Source of the DNA: Caulobacter segnis
GTDB lineage: Bacteria; Pseudomonadota; Alphaproteobacteria; Caulobacterales; Caulobacteraceae
DNA: 53,993 bases
NCBI RefSeq assembly: GCF_003243465.1
Contig: NZ_QFQZ01000025.1
Span: 1-53,993, forward strand
Direction: 5' to 3'
The notes beneath the pieces were generated by a model, which saw only the letters and a program-made list of their open reading frames with translations, had not been told where the DNA came from and did not search any database. Both the position numbers and the translations under genes were made by a program. This document shows positions 33,515 through 41,416 of the stretch, piece after piece (position 1 is the stretch's first letter; each line of letters opens with the position of its first letter).

Positions 33515-34050
33515 CTTCGCGCCGTCAGGACCGCGGCGAAGCGCGCCAGATGCCCCGCGATCGCCTGGCGGGTGCGCTCGTCGGTCAGCGCGCCGTTCTC
33601 GAACTTGGCGTGAGCCTGGCCGACCAGGATGTCCGCCAGCGGGGCCAGGTCGCAGCCGGCGCGCTTGAGGTTCAGGCGCAGGGCGTCTTGGGCGCGGACC
33701 GTGCCGGTGATCCCGGGAGTCGCCCCCATCGCGCAGGCGATCTTGCCGTCCAGCGGCGCGGGCTTGCCGCGCGAGGCCCAGTCGATGGCGTTCTTCAGCA
33801 CCGCCGTCAGGCCGCCGTTGTACTCGGGGCAGGCGATCAGCAGGCCGTCGGCGGCGCGGACGGCGTCCTTCCAGGCGGCGACCGGCGCCGGGTCGCCCTG
33901 GTCCTCGACGTCCTGGTTGAAGAACGGCAGGTCGCCCAGGCCGAACATCTCGATCGCCATCCCGGCCGGCGCCAGTTCGCGCGCGGCGCGGAGCAGGGCG
34001 GTGTTGTACGAGGCCGCGCGCAGGCTGCCCGAGACGGCGAGAATCTTCAT
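33511..34050 (-). CDS. NAD(P)H-dependent FMN reductase family protein
   Basis: The 179-residue flavodoxin-like protein starts MKILAVSGSLRAASYNTALL, the FMN phosphate loop, and contains PEYNGGLTAVLKNAIDWAS, the conserved flavin contact. It probably reduces FMN, quinones, azo dyes or chromate with NAD(P)H. Length is typical of the family. No Shine-Dalgarno of note. The stop overlaps that of the secreted protein through the palindrome CTAG. Confidence 0.9.
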   Translation of the reverse strand: MKILAVSGSLRAASYNTALLRAARELAPAGMAIEMFGLGDLPFFNQDVEDQGDPAPVAAWKDAVRAADGLLIACPEYNGGLTAVLKNAIDWASRGKPAPLDGKIACAMGATPGITGTVRAQDALRLNLKRAGCDLAPLADILVGQAHAKFENGALTDERTRQAIAGHLARFAAVLTARS

Positions 34051-34188
34051 GCGACCAAGTTAGCCCACCTCCATCCCGCATGTCTCGCCGGCGCCCCGCC
34101 GGAAAAACGCCGTGATCGCGGCGGATGTCCGCGCCGTGGTTTCCGCGGCGCCGCTTGACCCTGGCCGGCGCCTGCGCGAGGAGGGGCC

Positions 34189-34911
34189 GTGATCCGCCGT
34201 TTCATCGACTTCGTGACCAATATGGACGCCCGCGCCTGGCGCATGGTGGCGGTCTCGTTCGTGCTGTTCGGCGGGGTGGGGGTCGTCTTCCTGTTCGGCG
34301 CGCAGCTGCTGGGCGTCAACGGCGAGGCGGCGGTCGAGCACTGGCTGGGCGCGGCGACGGGGCCTTGGGCCCTGCCCGTGGCGGTGGCGGCCTTCGCGGT
34401 CATGGCCTTCCTGGGCGTGCCGCAGTTCGTGCTGATCGCCGCGGCGGTGGTGGCGTTCGGCCCGTGGACGGGCTTCGCCTACAGCTGGATCGGGACCCTG
34501 GTGTCGTCGCTGGTCGGCTTCTGGCTGGGGCGGATCTACGGGGCCAAGATCCTGCGCGAATTCGCCACCGAGGGCGTCAACAAGTTCATGCGGATGATCG
34601 GCAAGAACGGCTTCATGGCCAGCCTGATCGTGCGCCTGGTGCCTTCGGCGCCGTTCATCGTCGTCAACATGGCCGCGGGCGTCACGCCGATGCGGCTGCG
34701 CGACTTCACCGGCGGCACCGCCATCGGCATCGTGCCCAAGATCGCCCTTACCGCCTTCGCCGGTAATTCGATCGTCCAGGCCATGAAGGGCGGCGGCAAA
34801 CAGCACATCCTGATGATCGTGCTGGCCATCGTCATTTGGCTGGGCATGGGCCTGATCAGCCGCGCCTGGCTGAAGAAGCGCGAGGCGGCGGAAGAGGGCG
34901 CTTCGTCCTAG
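34189..34911 (+). CDS. TVP38/TMEM64 (SNARE-associated Golgi, DedA-like) membrane protein
   Basis: The 240-residue inner-membrane protein has about six hydrophobic segments and the family core: FLGVPQFVLIAAAVVAFGPWTGFAYSWIG (in part) and the re-entrant motif VRLVPSAPFIVVNMAAGVTPMRLRDF, followed by GGTAIGIVPKIAL. The start is GTG with a strong GAGGAGGGG ribosome-binding site 3 nt upstream. DedA-superfamily members flip lipids or support envelope proton homeostasis; the substrate here is unknown. Confidence 0.88.
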   Translation: MIRRFIDFVTNMDARAWRMVAVSFVLFGGVGVVFLFGAQLLGVNGEAAVEHWLGAATGPWALPVAVAAFAVMAFLGVPQFVLIAAAVVAFGPWTGFAYSWIGTLVSSLVGFWLGRIYGAKILREFATEGVNKFMRMIGKNGFMASLIVRLVPSAPFIVVNMAAGVTPMRLRDFTGGTAIGIVPKIALTAFAGNSIVQAMKGGGKQHILMIVLAIVIWLGMGLISRAWLKKREAAEEGASS

Positions 34912-35080
34912 GTTCATCCTCCGGCTCCGCCGCTGGGCAAGAAGCGTGCAGATGAACGGCCGATGGCGGGCGGCCTTGGCGCGCAGCGGCGCTTAGCTCG
35001 CAAGCTTATCTCTGACTTTGGTTCAGCGTGGGATAAAAATCCTCATTCCTGCGACCGATCGCGCCCTGGGCGCAAATTGC

Positions 35081-35109
35081 TTGCTCGATTCAAGGCGCCT
35101 GTGTAGAAA
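35081..35109 (+). promoter_or_regulatory. Putative promoter of the leuA leader
   Basis: TTGCTC (35081-35086) and TAGAAA (35104-35109) with a 17-bp spacer. The expected start of transcription, about 35116-35117, falls on the ATG of the leader ORF, which would make that mRNA leaderless. Confidence 0.42.
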
Positions 35110-35116
35110 GTCGCTC

Positions 35117-35173
35117 ATGACTGTCGCGCGCGACCTGCTTTCGCTTCGGCTTACCAGCCCCTGGGCGCTCTAG
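35117..35173 (+). CDS. Candidate 18-residue leucine-rich leader peptide upstream of leuA
   Basis: This short ORF encodes MTVARDLLSLRLTSPWAL, with five Leu in 18 residues and four of them within residues 7-12, as expected for an attenuator peptide sensing leucyl-tRNA. It ends 85 bp before the leuA start. The DNA before it has only a weak ribosome-binding site, so it may be translated from a leaderless transcript. It is too short for gene finders and is not supported by more than position and composition. Confidence 0.5.
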   Translation: MTVARDLLSLRLTSPWAL

Positions 35174-35258
35174 GGGCCGCGCTTCGTCGTGGCCGGGCGC
35201 ACAGGGGATTTCTGACCCGCAGCCCGCACGCCACACCCCCCTTTCGACGAGTATCTCC

Positions 35259-36833
35259 ATGACTTCCGTATCCGCCGGCGCTTCCGACAAGCGCGACAAC
35301 GTCGTCATTTTCGACACCACGATGCGTGACGGCGAGCAGTCGCCCGGCGCTTCGATGTCGCTGGAAGAGAAGCTGGAACTGGCCAAGATCCTCGAGGAGA
35401 TGGGGGTCGACATCATCGAGGCCGGCTTCCCGATCGCCTCGAACGGCGACTTCGAGGCCGTTCGCGAAGTGGCCAAGATCGTCAAGAACTCGACCATCGC
35501 CGGCCTGTGCCGCGCCCACCAGGTCGACATCGACCGCTGCGCCGAGGCCCTGAAGCCCACCCAGCGCGGCCGCATCCACGTGGTGATCGCCACCTCCGAT
35601 CTGCACATGAAGCACAAGCTGCAGATGGAGCCGGATCAGGTCATTGACGTGATCGCCCGCTCGGTCAGCCACGCCCGCAACCTGCGCGACGACGTCGAGT
35701 GGTCGGCCGAGGACGCCACCCGCAGCGACCGCCAGTTCCTGCGCCGCGCGGTCGAGACCGCCATCAAGGCCGGCGCCACCACGATCAACCTGCCCGACAC
35801 TGTCGGCTACACCTATCCGTCGGAATACGCCGACCTGTTCAATTGGATGGTCAACAACGTCGAGGGCGCCGATCGGGTGATCTTCTCGACCCACTGCCAC
35901 AACGACCTGGGCCTGGCCGTGGCCAACAGCCTGGCCGGCGTGCAGGGCGGGGCCCGCCAGGTGGAGTGCGCGATCAACGGCCTGGGCGAGCGCGCCGGCA
36001 ACGCCGCGCTGGAAGAGATCGTCATGGCCCTGAAGGTGCGCGGCGACCGCCTGCCGTTCCGCACGGGCATCGACACGACGCACATCACCCGCGCCAGCCG
36101 TTATGTCTCGGCCATCACCGGCTTCCCGGTCCAGTACAACAAGGCCATCGTCGGCAAGAACGCCTTCGCGCACGAGAGCGGCATCCACCAGGACGGGATG
36201 CTCAAGAACCGCGAGACCTACGAGATCATGACGCCGGAGTCGGTGGGCCAGGCCCCCTCGAGCCTGGTCATGGGCAAGCACTCGGGCAGCCATGCCTTCC
36301 GCGCCAAGCTGAAGGACCTGGGCTACGAGCTGGGCGAGAACGCGCTGAAGGAAGCCTTCGGCCGCTTCAAGGACCTGGCCGACCGCAAGAAGCACGTCTA
36401 CGACGACGACATCATCGCCCTGGTCGACGACGCCCTGGCGCGCGGCTCGGAGAAGATCCGCGTGTCGCGCCTGCGCGTGGTGGCCGGCACCGACGGCCAG
36501 TCGGCCGAGCTGACCCTGGATGTGGACGGCGTCTCCAGCACGGCGGAAGCGACGGGCGATGGTCCCGTCGACGCGGTGTTCAACGCCATCCACAAGATCG
36601 TGCCGCACAGCGCCGCCCTGCGCCTCTTCCAGGTGCACGCGGTGACCGAGGGCACCGACGCCCAGGCTCAGGTCTCGGTGCGTCTGGAAGAGGACGGCCG
36701 CATCGCCACCGGCGCGGCCGCCGACACCGACACCCTGACCGCCTCGGCCAAGGCCTATGTCAACGCGCTCAACAACCTCTTCGCCCGCAAGGAGAAGAGC
36801 CGGCCCGAAGCGGCGATCGCCAGCGGCTTTTAG
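35259..36833 (+). CDS. leuA: 2-isopropylmalate synthase
   Basis: LeuA condenses acetyl-CoA and 2-oxoisovalerate in the first committed step of leucine synthesis. The 524-residue product has a TIM-barrel catalytic domain (about 15-285) with FDTTMRDGEQSPG, the metal-binding HCHNDLGLAVAN and HESGIHQDG, a linker domain, and a C-terminal regulatory LeuA dimer domain (about 400-510) for leucine feedback. Length is typical. The weak GAG before the ATG is consistent with regulation from the leader. Its stop overlaps that of the next minus-strand gene (TTAG). Confidence 0.97.
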   Translation: MTSVSAGASDKRDNVVIFDTTMRDGEQSPGASMSLEEKLELAKILEEMGVDIIEAGFPIASNGDFEAVREVAKIVKNSTIAGLCRAHQVDIDRCAEALKPTQRGRIHVVIATSDLHMKHKLQMEPDQVIDVIARSVSHARNLRDDVEWSAEDATRSDRQFLRRAVETAIKAGATTINLPDTVGYTYPSEYADLFNWMVNNVEGADRVIFSTHCHNDLGLAVANSLAGVQGGARQVECAINGLGERAGNAALEEIVMALKVRGDRLPFRTGIDTTHITRASRYVSAITGFPVQYNKAIVGKNAFAHESGIHQDGMLKNRETYEIMTPESVGQAPSSLVMGKHSGSHAFRAKLKDLGYELGENALKEAFGRFKDLADRKKHVYDDDIIALVDDALARGSEKIRVSRLRVVAGTDGQSAELTLDVDGVSSTAEATGDGPVDAVFNAIHKIVPHSAALRLFQVHAVTEGTDAQAQVSVRLEEDGRIATGAAADTDTLTASAKAYVNALNNLFARKEKSRPEAAIASGF

Positions 36834-37312
36834 GCTGCGTTAAGTCGACTGAACGGCCGCGTCGCCAGGATTTCAGCCCCCAGGTGCGCCTGGGGCTGAA
36901 CGTCCAGACCCAATTCCCGCAAGCCTTCGGCGAGCGCCCTGCGGGGCGTCTCGTCGAGAAGTGCGCTCGCGTCCACGACGAGCGTCCCGCCGGGGCGCAG
37001 CATCGTGTAGGTCGCGGCGACGACGGCGCGCGCGTCATGAGCCGTGGGGCAGTCGATGACCAGCAGGACGTCGCTGCGTTCGTCCGCCGCGCCGCAGGTG
37101 GCCCGGCGGGCGGCCTCCACGCGCTGATAGCCGCGCCGCCAGAGCTGGCACATCGCATCCCCCGCCCCGGGACCGGCCACGGCCACGAAGCATAGCGGCG
37201 TGGCCTGGGCGAGCTCGAGCATCCGGTCCAGGGCGGGATTGATCCCCTCGGCGGGCAGGCCCAGCAGAAACTGGGCGGCTTGTTTCAGGGGACGAAGTGG
37301 CTGGGGCGACAT
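36830..37312 (-). CDS. Rossmann-like protein resembling a class I methyltransferase C-terminal half, unknown
   Basis: The 160-residue product starts MSPQPLRPLKQAA and contains a recurrent Rossmann pattern: LCFVAVAGPGAGDAM near residue 40, DVLLVIDCPTAHDARAV, and MLRPGGTLVVDASALLDE, the last resembling the post-motif III strand of SAM-dependent methyltransferases. The glycine-rich SAM loop is not convincing, so a degenerate methyltransferase is a guess. The next-upstream in-frame ATG is 28 codons earlier, but it would add a basic, unrelated stretch. Confidence 0.6.
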   Translation of the reverse strand: MSPQPLRPLKQAAQFLLGLPAEGINPALDRMLELAQATPLCFVAVAGPGAGDAMCQLWRRGYQRVEAARRATCGAADERSDVLLVIDCPTAHDARAVVAATYTMLRPGGTLVVDASALLDETPRRALAEGLRELGLDVQPQAHLGAEILATRPFSRLNAA

Positions 37313-37440
37313 GGCTGAAACCTCATCAACGCAAGCGTTCGCGTGTCGGCGACGCCGGACGCCGTGTCTTGCGCCCGGGGCGCGTAAAGGCTCCATGCGA
37401 GACCGCCCCGTCCGCCTAAAGGCGGCGTAAAGGTAGAGAG

Positions 37441-38319
37441 ATGATCTGGATTCCCATCACCGTCGCGGCCGCCGGCCTGCAGGTCGCGCGTAACGCCGCC
37501 CAGCGCTCGATCATGGGCGGCGCGGGGCCCTGGGGCGCGACCCTGGTCCGGTTCCTGTTCGGCCTGCCGTTCGCCACGGTGTTCGCGGCCGTCGGATGGC
37601 TGCTGACGCCTGGGGCGAGCGCTCACCCGACCGCGGCGTTCTGGCTTGCCTGCTTCGCCGGAGCGGCCTTGCAGATCGCCGCGACGGCGGCGCTGCTGAC
37701 GGCCATGCACCGTTCGACCTTCGCCCTGGGCACGGCCATGCAGCAGAGCGGCTTGCCGTTCTCCCTGGTCTGGGGCGCGCTGTTCTTCGGCGATCACGTC
37801 GGCGCGGTGACCTGGATCGGCGGCCTGATCGCCAGCCTGGGCCTGGCGGCCTTGACCTGGCCGCGCGGCGAGGTGGTGATGCGCCGCGGCGCGGTGCTGG
37901 CGGGCCTGAGTTCCGGCGCGGTGTTCGCCCTGAGCGCCAACTGCTTTCGCCAGGCCAGCCTGGCCTTCGAGCCCGCGCATCCGGCGGCGTCGGCGTTCGT
38001 GACGGTGATGGTCGTGCAGGCCATCCAGACCGTCGGCCTCACCGGCTATCTGGCCTGGCGAAATCCGGACTCCCTGAAGGCTGTCATCGCCGCCTGGCGG
38101 CAGTCGCTGGGCGCCGGTTTCTGCGGCGCGGCGGCCTCGGGGCTGTGGTTCACGGCCATGGCGCTGTCGCCGGTGGGGCCGGTGAGGGCGGTGGGGGTCG
38201 TCGAGATGCCGATCGCCGCGATCGCCGGGCGTCGTCTGTTCAAGGAGCGTCTGACCCCGCTGCAAATGCTGGCGGGCGCGGTGACGGCCGTCGGCGTCGT
38301 CATGGCGGCCTTGGGCTAG
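37441..38319 (+). CDS. EamA/DMT superfamily transporter
   Basis: The 292-residue protein has ten predicted helices in two EamA repeats. The first half includes MHRSTFALGTAMQQSGLPFSLVWGALFFGDHV and the second GLWFTAMALSPVGPVRAVGVVEMPIAAIAGRRLFKE (each quoted only in part here: QQSGLPFSLVWGALFFGD; VRAVGVVEMPIAAIAG). It probably exports metabolites or amino acids across the inner membrane. A short hairpin (CCGCC TAAA GGCGG, 37412-37425) sits just upstream of the ribosome-binding site and might affect translation. Confidence 0.87.
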   Translation: MIWIPITVAAAGLQVARNAAQRSIMGGAGPWGATLVRFLFGLPFATVFAAVGWLLTPGASAHPTAAFWLACFAGAALQIAATAALLTAMHRSTFALGTAMQQSGLPFSLVWGALFFGDHVGAVTWIGGLIASLGLAALTWPRGEVVMRRGAVLAGLSSGAVFALSANCFRQASLAFEPAHPAASAFVTVMVVQAIQTVGLTGYLAWRNPDSLKAVIAAWRQSLGAGFCGAAASGLWFTAMALSPVGPVRAVGVVEMPIAAIAGRRLFKERLTPLQMLAGAVTAVGVVMAALG

Positions 38320-38687
38320 ATTTCGCCACGATCGGGCGCCAGGACGCATTGGTTGCAGAAGCCTCGATGTCCGGGCCGAATAGACCTTGAAATCAACGCT
38401 TTCGCAGGGCAAACGGCTTCGGTCGATGCGTTTTGACGATCAGGACCACGGCGCGGCCCGGAGGCGGCGCTCAGGACCGGCGTTCGCGCGCTCTGACCGG
38501 GTCGAAATCCTCAATTTGCGGGAATCATGTTGTCCTCGCATTGATTTGAAGTAGGAGCCTTTTCTCTTCGTCGCCTCCGCCGCCGGATGTTCGGACGGAA
38601 CGGCCTCCCTGCTTCCTCGACCTGCCCAGCCTAAATCGATCTGCCCGCCCCCCTTCAAGCCCCTCCTACCCTCAACCAGGGCCTTCA
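38320..38687 (+). other. 368-bp gap upstream of mreB
   Basis: No ORF is evident. Weak promoter-like pairs occur, for example TTGCGG-N17-CATTGA and TTGTCC-N16-TAGGAG around 38515-38570, and I cannot choose between them. A GANTC (CcrM) site occurs in GGAATCATG. The rest is a pyrimidine-rich leader of about 120 nt before the mreB ribosome-binding site CAGGG. Confidence 0.5.
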
Positions 38688-39731
38688 ATGTTTTCTTCCC
38701 TCTTCGGCGTGATCTCGAACGACATCGCCATCGACCTCGGCACGGCCAACACCCTCATCTATATGAAGGGCAAAGGGATCGTGCTGAACGAGCCGTCGGT
38801 GGTGGCCCTGCGTAACGTCGGCGGTCGCAAGATCGTCCACGCCGTGGGCATCGAGGCCAAGCAGATGCTGGGCCGCACGCCGGGCCACATGGAAGCCATC
38901 CGCCCGATGCGCGACGGGGTGATCGCCGACTTCGAAGTCGCCGAGGAGATGATCAAGTACTTCATCCGCAAGGTTCACAACCGCAAGGGCTTCGTGAACC
39001 CGAAGGTGATCGTGTGCGTGCCGTCGGGCGCCACCGCCGTGGAGCGCCGCGCCATCAACGACAGCTGCCTGAACGCCTCGGCCCGTCGCGTCGGCCTGAT
39101 CGACGAGCCGATGGCCGCCGCGATCGGCGCGGGCCTGCCGATCCACGAGCCGACCGGCTCTATGGTCGTCGACATCGGCGGCGGCACCACCGAGGTGGCC
39201 GTGCTGTCGCTGTCGGGCATCGTCTATTCGCGCTCGGTCCGCGTCGGCGGCGACAAGATGGACGAGGCGATCATCAGCTACATGCGTCGCCATCATAACC
39301 TCTTGATCGGCGAGACGACCGCCGAGCGCATCAAGAAGGAAATCGGCACCGCCCGCGCGCCGGCCGACGGCGAGGGGCTGTCGATCGACGTCAAGGGCCG
39401 CGACCTGATGCAGGGCGTGCCGCGCGAAGTCCGCATCAGCGAGAAGCAGGCCGCCGACGCCCTGGCCGAACCGGTCGGTCAGATCGTCGAGGCCGTGAAG
39501 GTCGCCCTGGAAGCCACCCCGCCGGAACTGGCCTCGGACATCGCCGACAAGGGCATCATGCTGACGGGCGGCGGCGCGCTGCTGCGCGGCCTGGACGCCG
39601 AGATCCGCGACCACACCGGCCTGCCGGTCACCGTGGCCGACGACCCGCTGTCGTGCGTGGCCCTGGGCTGCGGCAAGGTGCTGGAACATCCGAAGTGGAT
39701 GAAGGGCGTCCTGGAATCCACCCTGGCCTAG
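38688..39731 (+). CDS. mreB: Rod shape-determining protein MreB
   Basis: MreB is the bacterial actin that directs lateral cell-wall synthesis. The 347-residue product has the actin-fold phosphate loops and adenosine motif: AIDLGTANTLIY, VVDIGGGTTEVAVLS and IMLTGGGALLRGLD. The N terminus MFSSLFGVISNDI is the membrane-binding amphipathic segment. AGGG six bases before the ATG is the ribosome site. It leads the mreBCD-PBP2-rodA cluster. Confidence 0.98.
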   Translation: MFSSLFGVISNDIAIDLGTANTLIYMKGKGIVLNEPSVVALRNVGGRKIVHAVGIEAKQMLGRTPGHMEAIRPMRDGVIADFEVAEEMIKYFIRKVHNRKGFVNPKVIVCVPSGATAVERRAINDSCLNASARRVGLIDEPMAAAIGAGLPIHEPTGSMVVDIGGGTTEVAVLSLSGIVYSRSVRVGGDKMDEAIISYMRRHHNLLIGETTAERIKKEIGTARAPADGEGLSIDVKGRDLMQGVPREVRISEKQAADALAEPVGQIVEAVKVALEATPPELASDIADKGIMLTGGGALLRGLDAEIRDHTGLPVTVADDPLSCVALGCGKVLEHPKWMKGVLESTLA

Positions 39732-39778
39732 TCTTGCAGCTCCTCTAGAGGCGCCGGGGGGCGCCAGGAGAACAGTAC

Positions 39779-40906
39779 GTGCCCTTTCGCGAAGGTCCCC
39801 TCGGCGACCTGAAAGTGCCGCTTACCTGGACGGCCGCCGTGGCCTTGGTGGTGGCGGCCGTCATCGCCGTGGCCTTTCTGCTGGCCGACCGGCGCGAGAC
39901 CCTCCAGGAGCAGGCCTACGGCGTCACCCGCCAGACGGTGGACACGGTGGCCAAGCCCGTCAGCGGGGCCATCGCCGCGCCCGGCCGCTGGACGGGCCTG
40001 GGCGTCGACTATGTGCGCAGCTACTTCTTCACCGCGTCGGAGAACCGCCGCCTGAAGGTCGAGATGGCCGAGATGCGCCAGTGGCGTGATCGCGCCCTGG
40101 CCTTGCAGGATCAGAACGAGCGCTTCCGCTCGCTGCTCGGTCTGCGCACCGACCCGCCGATCCCGATGACCGCCGCCCGGGTGGTCAGCGACAGCCGCGG
40201 CCCCTTCGCCAATACGCGGCTGGCGGACGCCGGCTCCGAGCGTGGCGTCGAGGTCGGCAATCCGGTCCTGAACGAGCGGGGTCTCGTGGGGCGCGTCGTC
40301 GGCGTTTCCAAGGGCGCCAGCCGCCTGCTGCTGCTGACCGACATCGCTTCGCGCACGCCGGTAATGATCGACCGCACCAACGCCCGCGCCATCCTGACCG
40401 GCGACGGCGGACCCAATCCCAAGCTCGAGTACCTGCGCGGCGTCGATCCGATCCAGCAGGGCGACCGGGTGGTGACCTCCGGCGACGGCGGCGTGGTGCC
40501 GCGCGGCCTGCCGGTCGGCGCGGCGGTGAAGGGGCTGGACGGCCGCTGGCGGGTGGTGCTGTTCGCCGACCAGTCCTCGATCGACTATGTCCGCATCCTG
40601 CTGTTCAAGGACTTCGCCCAGCTGGCGAACCAGAAGGAGCTGCAGACCCACAGCCTGCCGCCGGTGACGACCGAGGATCCGCAGGCCTCCATCCTGTCGA
40701 CGCCGGTCGCTCCGGCCGCCGCGCCGCCGGCGCAGGCGCCAGCCGCTCCGGCGACCACGGCGCCCAAGCCGGCGGCGGCCGCGCCCTCCACGACGGGCAA
40801 GCCTGCGCAAGCCTCTTCGACCCCTCCGGCCGCCGCCAAGCCGGCGCCCGCGCCCGCCAAACCCGCGGCGGCCAAGCCGGCCGCCACGACGGAACCACCG
40901 CGATGA
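39779..40906 (+). CDS. mreC: Rod shape-determining protein MreC
   Basis: MreC is a bitopic periplasmic protein that organises MreB, MreD and PBP2. The 375-residue product has an N-terminal membrane helix (AVALVVAAVIAVAFLLA), a coiled coil (about 75-110, RRLKVEMAEMRQWRDRALAL), and two beta domains with VVSDSRGPFANTRLADAG. The last about 90 residues are a Pro/Ala/Lys low-complexity tail absent in E. coli. The start is GTG, supported by CAGGAG at 39765-39770. A hairpin (GGCGCC / GGCGCC) lies just before it. Confidence 0.94.
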   Translation: MPFREGPLGDLKVPLTWTAAVALVVAAVIAVAFLLADRRETLQEQAYGVTRQTVDTVAKPVSGAIAAPGRWTGLGVDYVRSYFFTASENRRLKVEMAEMRQWRDRALALQDQNERFRSLLGLRTDPPIPMTAARVVSDSRGPFANTRLADAGSERGVEVGNPVLNERGLVGRVVGVSKGASRLLLLTDIASRTPVMIDRTNARAILTGDGGPNPKLEYLRGVDPIQQGDRVVTSGDGGVVPRGLPVGAAVKGLDGRWRVVLFADQSSIDYVRILLFKDFAQLANQKELQTHSLPPVTTEDPQASILSTPVAPAAAPPAQAPAAPATTAPKPAAAAPSTTGKPAQASSTPPAAAKPAPAPAKPAAAKPAATTEPPR

Positions 40907-41412
40907 GCGGCGCGCGGCCGCTGAACCCGGTCATCTGGCTGGGCGGCCCGATGCTGGCCTGCGTGGTGGCGACCGTGCTGCTGGCCGCGCCGCTGCGCGT
41001 CTGGGGCCTGCAACTGCCCGAGCCGGTCTTCGCCATGGTTCCGGCCTTCGCCTGGGCCCTGATCCGTCCGTCGATCCTGGCCCCGTTCGCCATCCTGCTG
41101 CTGGGGCTGTTCCTCGACGCCTACTGGGGTGGGCCGACGGGGCTTTGGGGCCTGTCGCTGCTGCTCGGCTATGCGGTCGTGCTGCTGTTCCGCAGCATGA
41201 TGACGGGGCAGAGCCAGCCAATCCTCTGGGGGTGGTTCGCGGCGATCACCGCCATCACCATGGCGGGCGGCTATCTCTTCACCATGCTCGACAGCCTGGC
41301 CATGCCCAGCCTGATGGCCGTGTTCTGGCAATTCCTGGCGACGGTCGTGCTGTTTCCGTTCGCCTATCGCCTGATCGACCGCTTCGAGGACGCCGACGTG
41401 CGGTTCCGGTGA
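40903..41412 (+). CDS. mreD: Rod shape-determining protein MreD
   Basis: The 169-residue protein has five predicted membrane helices, among them AFAWALIRPSILAPFAILLLGLFLD in part (LAPFAILLLGLFLDAYWGG) and FWQFLATVVLFPFAYRLIDR. MreD is poorly conserved; the call depends on topology and its fixed position after mreC. Its ATG overlaps the mreC stop as ATGA. Confidence 0.88.
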   Translation: MSGARPLNPVIWLGGPMLACVVATVLLAAPLRVWGLQLPEPVFAMVPAFAWALIRPSILAPFAILLLGLFLDAYWGGPTGLWGLSLLLGYAVVLLFRSMMTGQSQPILWGWFAAITAITMAGGYLFTMLDSLAMPSLMAVFWQFLATVVLFPFAYRLIDRFEDADVRFR

Positions 41413-41416
41413 GGTC

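Larger units (their letters stand above)
34912..35258 (+). other. 347-bp leuA upstream region
   Basis: The first 120 bp show no recognised feature. From 35081 on it holds a candidate promoter (35081-35109), a possible leucine-rich leader ORF (35117-35173) and two mutually exclusive hairpins: GCCCCT 35157-35162 with AGGGGC 35172-35177, and GGCCGCG 35175-35181 with CGTGGCC 35188-35194 (one G-U pair). No clear terminator with a T-run follows, so the attenuation mechanism is unresolved. Confidence 0.5.
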
